From Mytilus galloprovincialis (lineage: Eukaryota > Mollusca > Bivalvia > Mytilida > Mytilidae), in contig NC_134849.1 in the NCBI RefSeq assembly GCF_965363235.1, positions 20,238,863 through 20,302,862 of the forward strand: a stretch of DNA of 64,000 bases, written 5' to 3'. Positions 56,091 through 64,000 of the stretch are shown here, one piece after another. Made by a program: the position numbers and the translations under genes. Within the stretch, counting starts at the first letter, position 1, and each line of letters opens with the position of its first letter. The notes beneath the pieces are model-generated. The model saw only the letters and a list, made by a program, of their open reading frames with translations. It was not told the DNA's origin and did no database searches.

Positions 56091-59000
56091 TATACGACCG
56101 CAAAATTTGAAAAATTTTTCGTCGTATATTGCTATCACGTTGGCGTCGTCGTCGTCGTAGTTGTCGTCGTTCGAATACTTTTAGTTTTCGCACTCTAACT
56201 TTAGTAAAAGTGAATAGAAATCTATGAAATTTTAACATAAGGTTTATGACCACAAAAGGAAGGTTGGGATTGATTTTGGGAGTTTTGGTCCCAACATTTT
56301 AGGAATAAGGGGCCAAAAAGGGCCCAAATAAGCATTTTCTTGGTTTTCGCACTATAACTTTAGTTTAAGTTAATAGAAATCTATGAAATTTTGACACAAG
56401 GTTTATGACCACAAAAGAAAGGTTGGGATTGATTTTGGGAGTTTTGGTTCCAACAGTTTAGGAATTAGGGGCAAAAAAAGGGCCCAAATAAGCATTATTC
56501 TTGGTTTTCGCACAATAACTTTAGTTTAAGTAAATAGAAATCTATGAAATTTAAACATAAGGTTTATGACCATAAAAGGAAGGTTGGTATTGATTTTGGG
56601 AGTTTTGGTCCCAACAGTTTAGGAATAAAGGGCCCAAAGGGTCCAAATTAAACTTTGTTTGATTTCATCAAAAATTGAATAATTGGGGTTCTTTGGTATG
56701 CCGAATCTAACTGTGTATGCAGATTCTTAATTTTTTGTCCCGTTTTCAAATTGGTCTACATTAAATATAAGGTCCAAAGGGTCCAAAATTAAACTTAGTT
56801 TGATTTTAACAAAAATTGAATCCTGGGGGTTGTTTGATATGCTGAATTTAGAAATGTACTTAGATTTTTAATTATTGGCCTAGTTTTCAAGTTGGTCCAA
56901 ATGGGGGTCCAAAATTAAACTTTGTTCATCAAAAATTGAATAAATGGGTTCTTTGATATGCCAAATCTAACTGTGTATGTAGATTCTTAATTTTTGGTCC
57001 AGTTTTCAAATGGTCTACATTAAGGTCCAAAGGGTCCAAAATTAAACTAAGTTTGATTTTAACAAAAATTAAATTCTTGGGCTTATTTGATATGCTTTAT
57101 CTAAATATGTACTTTGATTTTTGATTATGGGCCCAGTTTTCAAGTTGGTCCAAATCAGGATTCCATATCAAGTATTGTGCAATAGCAAGAAATTTTCAAT
57201 TGCACAGTATTGCACAGTAGCAAGAAATATCTAATTGCACAATATTGTGCAATAGCAATTAATTTTCAATTGGAGTTATCTTTCTTTGTATAGAATAGAA
57301 GTTGATAATATATGTTGGAAATTTGCCAGACATGACTATGATGTCATTTTCTATTTTTATTTGCCAATAACTTTATGTAAATAACTTCATTGGAAATTTG
57401 CCAATATAAAATGTTGCTGATGAAGCTTTTTTTCCTTATCTTATCTAAAATGTTTTTAGATAATGTATGTTGGACATTTGCCAGACATGACTATGATGTC
57501 ATTTTCTATTTTTATTTGCCAATAACTTTATGTAAATAACTTCATTGGAAATTTGCCAATATAAAATGTTGCTGATGAAGTTTTTTTTATTGTTTTATAC
57601 AATAAACAATGTATATTCACTTTTACTACCAACCAATCTTTACCATTCAGTGATAACAAGCACTTTATTTTACATTTTAATATTTTATGATGTATTTAAA
57701 AGAGTAGTTATTGTTGCAAACTCCATTAGAAATTTGAATTGATATCAGTTTTGGAAAAAGGGAAACGGGGATGTGAAAAAAAAGGGGGGGGGTTTAAATT
57801 TTTCTCATTTCAGATTTCATAAATAAAAAGAAAATTTCTTCAAACATTTTTTTGAGAGGATTAATATTCAACAGCATAGTGAATTGCTCAAAGGCAAAAA
57901 AAATATTTTAAGTTCATTAGCAGGGGTTCAAATTAACATTTGGTACTGGAAGGTCCAGGACCTTTGACACTCAAAACTGAAAGGTCCACAACCTAAATTG
58001 CAGGTCCTACTTTTACTTGAAATATTTTATAACACAGTAAGATACAAAATTATTGTGCCTTTGGTGTTAGGTTATCTTGTTACATTGTCAGTGTCACTGT
58101 TGTATAATATGTTCAATAAACTAATAAATATAATTGTCTTGTATATTATGAATTCATATTATCTTTATTTTTTTTTATTTGGTAGGGTGTCACTGTTGGT
58201 AGGTGTGTTGTAACCAAGATTAGTAATTAATTACTAATTATATCATTACCTCAGGGCTCACACTACTTCAACTCGATTTTAAAAGTCCACTAGAGCTTGT
58301 TACTTTGTTACATTGTATCATATCTAGTTGCACTATTTTTGATAATAAAGTACGAAACTTCCAGCTATTTACAGGCCCCTAAAAATTGAGGAGAAATTAC
58401 CCCTTGGAATTGCAGTAATTTGTTTACACTTTAAAAACATCTGCATGTCATATCCACATGTATTAATGATAAAAGAAAAATGCTGTCACATTGTATTGGA
58501 TGTTGACATGGAAATTTGTCAACTAAAAAACTTATTAAGTAATTTTGAGTTTCAACCTAAAATATTTTCTGGTCTTTCTTACTTTTCCATATATCTTTTG
58601 GTTTTCAATTCTAGTGATTATATTTCATAATCTTAGATGTATTTTGTCACAACTTCAAGCCTGACATTATTTTTTTTATTGTATTTGATCGGCAAACCCG
58701 GAATTACCCTTATCCGTCCCGGAAACTGATCCGGTATTGTAATTATCTTCATTTCCGGTTTATATATGGCATCCATTGTTTTTCTATGTTGATGTTGTCA
58801 GTCAGATACGATTTCACTCGGATTTACAAATTACTTTTTAACGATTTTCGGTATAAAATTAGCGGTTGGATAAAATGAATATTGCTGTCATGAATAATAA
58901 AGATGAGAATTTATTTTGAGATCGTTTATTTGGAAATTTTGATAAAAAGGTCTGCGAAGTTATTTTTTATTTTCTTTCAAATCGAAGGTCCGTCGGGCGT

Positions 59001-59343
59001 AGCTAGTAACCAAAACGAAGGTCCGCTTGCAAAAGTGGAAGGTCGCGGACCTCGGACCACCGCTAATTTGAACCCCTGATTAGACCACATTCATTCTGTG
59101 TCAGAAACCTATGCTGTGTCAACTATTTAATTTTAGATTTAAAAAGTTTGAAGAAGAAATCTTTAATTGATTTGTAAAATCTTGACATTTGTTTTGTGTA
59201 AAAAAAAACATGTAATGTCAAAAATTTGATCACAATCCAAATTCAGAGCTGTATCACGCTTGAATGTTTTGTCCATACTTGCCCCAACTGTTCAGGGTTC
59301 GACCTCTGCGGTCGTATAAAGCTGCGCCCTGCGGAGCACCTGG
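56091..59343. mobile_element. 1.8-kb repeat element, copy B, with nested insertion
   Basis: Same ends as copy A: tatacgaccgc at 56091 and tgcggtcgtata at 59307-59318 plus the conserved tail to 59343. The tandem 155-bp and 140-bp units are retained. Additional features are a duplicated block of about 130 bp (57301-57425 and 57440-57585, with ggaaatttgcca) and the nested element at 57921-59078. Copy A lacks about 110 bp that copy B has near 59125-59230. Confidence 0.75.
57916..59083. mobile_element. 1158-bp element with AGGTCC words and 5-bp duplication ATTAG
   Basis: attag at 57916-57920 and 59079-59083 flanks CAGGGGTTCAAATTA...TAATTTGAACCCCTG. Copy A of the host repeat shows the empty site (cattagaacacattc near 3945), which confirms a 5-bp duplication. 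The ends repeat aggtcc/ggacct words (57950-58010 and 58985-59060). No transposase frame. CAG-G ends suggest a hAT lineage with a short duplication, by inference. Confidence 0.88.
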
Positions 59344-60300
59344 TTCGTCTTTGTCTGGAGATCTTGTTGAAGTTCCAGTTTGGCAAGCATTTTGGAGACT
59401 TATCCATCCTCTCTTGACTTGTAATCTCTGGTGATAAATTTTGTCGCTTGACATGTTTTATTTTGTTACCTGGTAGGGGTCCCATACTATGGTTCCATAT
59501 TAAATAATGAGATCAATTCCTAAAGGTCTAGTTTATTATCCAATCTGACACAAATTTCAATAACTGGAATGCCACCCAAGTTGAATATATGGTGACCCAC
59601 TATAACAGCATAATTACTTGGAATTGTGTTTAATACCATGATGGTTCAAAAGCATAAACTTAAATTGACATGAAAGATTGTGGATTAGTGTAAATTAGAA
59701 ATTAGCTTACTATGATATATGGTTAAAGAATGAATATCAAATTGAGCAGAGTTGTTATAAAATATCAATATGGCAGAGAAGTGGTTTCAAGTTTCATATA
59801 AAGGGACCTGACTGACATGAAATAAAAAATCAAAGGAGTATCCCTATTTGTCTAATCGTCAAGGTGAAATAAAACAAGTATAATAACAATATTATGCTAT
59901 TGTATAAATCTACAGAAATAGAATTTGCTTCAAGTAACAGAAATAACTATGTCACTAGTAACTTATTTAATGAGTACATTTGTATGTGGGTAATAAGTCC
60001 TATAACATATGACCTCGGGAGCATTATTTACTATTTCTATTTACTGTTCTGATAATTTTTTTGAATATCAATGTGTCACACTTCACATTCAAAATTAAAA
60101 AAAATAATGAAAATATCAGTATAAAAACGTTAAGAATTGAATAAGAATGCGGAGTCATATGTTATAGGACTAATGGGGTATAAGAACTTGTTACAACAGG
60201 CTCTTCATAATCATTTGGTTTGAAAGGATACTAGTCCACTTGTAATTTTGTCAGTCTGATGACTTTTCAACTGATTTTTATAGTTCGTTCTTATGTTGTA
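59344..60300. other. Unassigned intronic sequence
   Basis: AT-rich; no inverted ends, tandem array or domain-bearing frame recognised. Confidence 0.35.
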
Positions 60301-60660
60301 CTGTTATACCACTGTCCCAGGTTAGGGGGAGGGTTGGGATCCCGCTAACATGTTAAACCCCGCCACAGTATTTATGTATGTGCCTGTCCCAAGTCAGGAG
60401 CCTGTAATTCAGTGGTTGTCGTTTGTTTATGTGTTACATATATGTTTTCATGCATTTTTTTACATAAATAAGGCCATTAGTTTTCTCGTTTGAATTGTTT
60501 TACATTGTCTTATCGGGCCTTTTATAGCTGACTATGCAGTATGGTCTTTGCTCATTGTTGAAGGCCTTACTGTGACCTACAGTTGTTAATGTCTGTGGCA
60601 TTTTGGTCTTTTGTGGATAGTTGTCTCATTAGCAATCATACCACATCTTCTTTTTTATAG
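60300..60660 (-). repeat. Fuller copy of the SINE-like interspersed repeat
   Basis: Contains in order tgcctgtcccaagtcagg, gtggttgtcgtttgtttatg, aaggccattagttttctcg, gccttttatagctgacta, gttgaaggcc, gttgtctcattagcaatcat and accacatcttcttttt. The pieces at 2049, 40640, 44209 and 49620 are fragments of this unit. There is no open frame; the nature of the element (SINE or other) is unproven. Confidence 0.65.
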
Positions 60661-60689
60661 TAGTCTGTATTCTTGATTTAGAAAAATGT

Positions 60690-60920
60690 AATTGCAAGAA
60701 AAGATATTACACATTACTTTGAGTACTTTAGATCATTCCGGTAGTCTTTATTTAGTATGTACAAAAGAACAGCCAGTAGCCATTGGATATTGTAGATCAT
60801 TTAAATAGTCTTGACCTTTTTATTAGTACAAAAAAAAACAGCCAGTAGTCATTGGATACTGTAGATCATTCAGGTAGTCTTGACTCTTGATCTGTTCATT
60901 TGTATTAAAAAAAACAGTCA
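60690..60920. repeat. Local tandem duplication, about 80 bp unit
   Basis: The phrase acagccagtag(c/t)cattgga followed by tactgtagatcatt and agtcttgac occurs at about 60768, 60838 and, partly, 60725 and 60912. It lies just upstream of SLC17 exon 3. Confidence 0.6.
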
Positions 60921-61131
60921 GTTGTCATCTTCACTTCACACATGCATATACGAATATCAATTATATGCTTACGAGACATGTTGCAATGTTAAACTTATTA
61001 CGGTATGTGAAAATCAAGACTTGCATAAAAAATATCCCAATATTAGAGGCAGTGGCATCATTTTTTCCTCGGAGCTTTCAGCTCTTTGATTATTATGTAC
61101 ATTCCTAACTTAAACACTTTGCTTCACACAG

Positions 61132-61225
61132 GGTGATTTTCCAACATATGATTGGAGCATTAAACAGGAAGACCTGGTTTTATCATCTTTCTTCTATGGT
61201 TATATATTTACACAGCTTCCTGGAG
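61132..61225 (+). CDS. SLC17-family transporter, third coding exon
   Basis: Bounded by cacacag and gtaagt. It encodes GDFPTYDWSIKQEDLVLSSF then FYGYIFTQLPG. The segment F-x-W-x-x-x-x-Q-x-x-x-L-S-S-F-F-Y-G-Y-x-x-T-Q-x-P-G-G is the strongly conserved start of helix 2 in SLC17 carriers. It joins exon 2 in phase 0 and leaves in phase 1. The gene must continue past 64000. Confidence 0.93.
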
Positions 61226-61387
61226 GTAAGTAACATCTTAATTTAAAGCGTTCAGTTAATTTTTTTAAGAGTTAACTCCCTTAGATGTGCTGTTCCTTTT
61301 TTTTTTAATCAGCTGAATTCAGAAATTGTTAAAAGATTTTTATTTTTGCAAAAAAACGAAGGGATATGCGTTTCTAAAAATAAAAAC

Positions 61388-62617
61388 TCAGGCTTAAATT
61401 AAAATATTGTTTGTTTGCCCTTTACCGACCGACCCTATAAATTTGTTCCGCCTGAAAATCTTTTATTTGTGTTTACCAGCAAGATTTTATTTTATTTTAT
61501 TTTTCGTTCCTACCAAAAATTAATCTTATATTTGTATTTCCCGCTCAAAACTTTTTTACCAGAATTCTCGGGTTTTATCTTTCCCATATAAGGTCTAGTC
61601 AGTTTTGTATCATGTGAGCGTTTGACATGAACGAACACTTGCATTTGGAGTTTCAAAGCATAAATTTGTTTGAAATGGATGTTGTATTGAAAGCTATGAA
61701 ATCATGATTTAACAAATGTTACTCTGTGTCTTTATACTTGAAGAGCTGGGTTCATTCAAAAAAAGTTCCTCCAATACTAAATTATCAATGTGTGTACACA
61801 ATATTTTGTAAACAGACTGTGTATCCTATGTAGGGATGGCCTTTGGTCCGTAGATCAGGATGATTATGTTAACAATGCCTTTGACCAGCATTGATATATT
61901 CTGATTTATATCTAACATGAACCAAAGGTCTGTAAAGGGGAGAATATTTGGCAGTAAAATCGCCAAGTTTTTCCATACAGATCATATATAAATGCGATGT
62001 AAAAAACGTGACAATTGAGTTTCAATTCTTGTAGCATTTTTATTGGAAACACAGACAAACACGAAAATTTAAACACTCTAGGGACTTTTTCTACTAGTAA
62101 TGTACAAAGTATGCATGGTATGTCTACCGGGACATATTTTACCAGGACAAAGTTATCTCTTACAGAAAAACTTTAGGTCTAGGTAAGCGTACAAGTTACA
62201 TGTACGTAGTACAGAATATTAGTAAGTTAAAATTCTTAAAAATTCTAGGTGTGTAAACGTTTCAATATGCCGCACCGCCCTATATTTTGATATTTGAAAA
62301 AAATTGTTTTGCATATGAAATAACTTCACATTATATATGATATTTTTTTTTCAAAAGTGAAAACTTGGGACTATTATACTAAAACTTATTAGCAAAAGCA
62401 TACTTAAACAAAAGCAATACAGACAAAAATGATATCATGCAGATTTTGTATCTATAAAATAAAATATTATACCTACCTGCCTACCCATGACAAAAAATGT
62501 ACCGAGCTAAGTTATTTTTTGGGAAAGAAAAATATAATATTTTACCTACCTACCTACCCTGTTTTAAGACATAGGGTCGGAAAAGGGCAAACAAACAATA
62601 TTTTAATTTAGGCCTCA
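61388..62617. mobile_element. 1.2-kb inverted-repeat element with TCA duplication
   Basis: tca at 61388-61390 and 62615-62617 flanks ggcttaaattaaaatattg...caatattttaatttaggcc; the first 40 bp of the two ends match at about 38 positions. Near the ends are accgaccgaccc (left) and the inverse of tacctacctacctaccc (right), and runs of T-rich words ending in CC. A 3-bp duplication suggests a Harbinger-like enzyme, although TCA is not its usual TWA. No transposase. Confidence 0.82.
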
Positions 62618-63310
62618 TATTATTTTTTTAATTTCATAGTCATTATTTGTATGCTGAGCATTTCCTGAAATTGTAATAATTCATCTTTCATTTGTTGTTG
62701 AGCAATCGCAATAATAAATACATTAAAAAAAATTTTAAATTCTGTAAAATAGACAATGCAATTTCCCATAGGAACTCCCTTTGCGACCAAAACTGTGACA
62801 CTTTTACTGTTAAGTTTCGTGAAAAATGATATCCCAAAACAGAAAGTTAACATGGTTTATATGCACTACATGTACTATTTTATTCAAAGGTCAAAATATA
62901 GGGCTGTTAGTCATTTTTTCAACATTAGATTATGCCCTGAACTTCTCAGTTTAAACTGTTACAAAAATTCTATACTACCCTTTGGCCATACCTCCATTTT
63001 TGGCCTTCTCAAAATTAAAATTTTGGCGTTACCATGTTTTTCTATACTGGTTACATCACCAAGTGATGTCTCTATGAGGTGAAACAAAGAGATCATATAT
63101 GGGAACCAGTATGTTAACAAATTAACATATCTATGAATATAATAAATCTCCCCAAAGGAGGCCTGGTTTCAGAAACAGCTGTATTTACAAAGTGAAACCT
63201 ATAAGAAGAGAATGAACGTTATATAGTCAAATATACAACAATGTAACTTGAAAGGATTTTTTATCACAAAGTTGTCTTTTTAGAATCTAAAGGACTTATA
63301 AAAATAAGGA
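62618..63310. other. Unassigned intronic sequence
   Basis: Overlapping plus and minus frames at 62620-63082 show no domain. Likely intron of the SLC17 gene. Confidence 0.35.
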
Positions 63311-63410
63311 TATATGTGATATGGTTTCCAATGAGACAACTATCCATATAAGTTCAAAGATGAAACCAATTGTATGAACTTCAACACTGAGAAAAACCCA
63401 TACAGTTTAT
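63311..63410 (+). repeat. SINE-like repeat fragment
   Basis: Words gtgatatggtttccaatgag, acaactatccat, acttcaacactgag and cccatacag follow the order of 2049-2140. Confidence 0.65.
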
Positions 63411-63682
63411 TGTATGATTTTGAAATTATTACCCAGAAAAGAGTATTTTCCTGATTTATGCCGCCAATATGAGAATCAATTTCAAATGTCCCACAGTATA
63501 TTTTATAATGCTGATGTGAATGGAGACAATATGTGTTCTAGTAGTACATGTAGTAAACTAAGTTACAGGTTCTGTGTCAACGCTTTGCTTACAAGGATCT
63601 AACAACACATCATACTACCTTCTCTTCGGAAAAATTATAACATCAACCAAAGTAATTTGTGTGTGTTTTACAATGACAAAGC

Positions 63683-63841
63683 GGGTTAAGTCTAACAGAG
63701 AGTTGACACATTCCTTTACACGTATTTCTAGTTAAGGGTTAAGTCTAACAGGGAGTTGACACTTTCCTTTACACATATTTCTAGTTAAGGGTTAAGTCTA
63801 ACAGAGAGTTGACACATTCCTTTACACGTATTTCTAGTTAA
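63683..63841. repeat. Three tandem 53-bp units
   Basis: Units starting gggttaagtctaacag at 63683, 63736 and 63789 are nearly identical and contain agttgacac, ttcctttacac and atttctagttaa. Very young duplication. Confidence 0.92.
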
Positions 63842-63957
63842 TCCTGCATAATCATGACCTCCAAGACACTTGATTAACTTAAATAGTCCAGGGATGCAGG
63901 AGATCCCCTCTATCTGGTAAATGACTTTACCATGGCGCCCATAATTTAGGAACTTTG

Positions 63958-63975
63958 AGGGGGGGGGGGGGGGTA
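63958..63975. repeat. Homopolymer G tract
   Basis: An uninterrupted run of G near the window end, likely length-variable. Confidence 0.8.
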
Positions 63976-64000
63976 GGACCTTTATCAGGACTACAGGATT

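Noticed and set aside
1-64000. tRNA, rRNA or other structured housekeeping RNA genes
   Set aside because: I looked for A/B-box-like and conserved loop words on both strands and found no convincing cloverleaf; absence is not proven without a covariance search.

Overview
The window looks like nuclear DNA of a bivalve mollusc, most likely a mussel (Mytilus or a close relative). The reasons are the AT-rich intron-bearing host genes, a Toll-like-receptor gene of molluscan type, and many short interspersed repeats that I recall as typical of mussel sequence. No search was run, so the species is an inference. Most of the window is layered transposable-element DNA; host coding sequence is under 1 kb of intact exon plus one dead receptor gene.

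Host genes. (1) A Toll-like receptor pseudogene (10751-13225, +): signal peptide, LRRs, LRR C-terminal cap, membrane segment and TIR domain, with two stops and three frameshifts. (2) One exon of a UBR5/hyd-type E3 ubiquitin ligase (26339-26465, -), isolated in a repeat-filled intron. (3) The first three coding exons of an SLC17 (sialin/vesicular glutamate transporter family) carrier on + at 50185-50354, 52912-53000 and 61132-61225. That gene continues beyond the window, and its introns are swollen by insertions.

Mobile DNA from left to right: tandem repeats and a 1.8-kb repeat element (2298-4114); a hairpin-ended element with six 146-bp monomers (7741-8791); a fossil tyrosine-recombinase retroelement of Ngaro type with split direct repeats (15962-24082), split by a 5'-truncated LINE (17357-20912) with a 15-bp target duplication; several small inverted-repeat elements (25281-31170); a second decayed LINE (about 31600-36590), itself split by a TA-duplicating element (33065-34594); and a 12.3-kb Mutator-like (MULE) DNA transposon (36816-49128) with an 8-bp target duplication. 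The MULE has inverted ends made of repeated CGCCCCACT words and minus-strand exons for a PHD finger, a FLYWCH finger and a DDE transposase. Further nested elements sit inside the MULE and inside the SLC17 introns.

The most unusual recurring pattern is a class of non-autonomous elements whose interiors are built of one short word (6-16 bp) repeated irregularly, often in opposite orientations in the two halves. Different elements use different words (TGTCTATCCTGTTACC, GGTTTCCTGT, GTTAAC, GAGTCC, GTGGCC, AGGTCC, CGCCCCACT). Target duplications, empty sites or reading-frame arguments support several of the boundaries.
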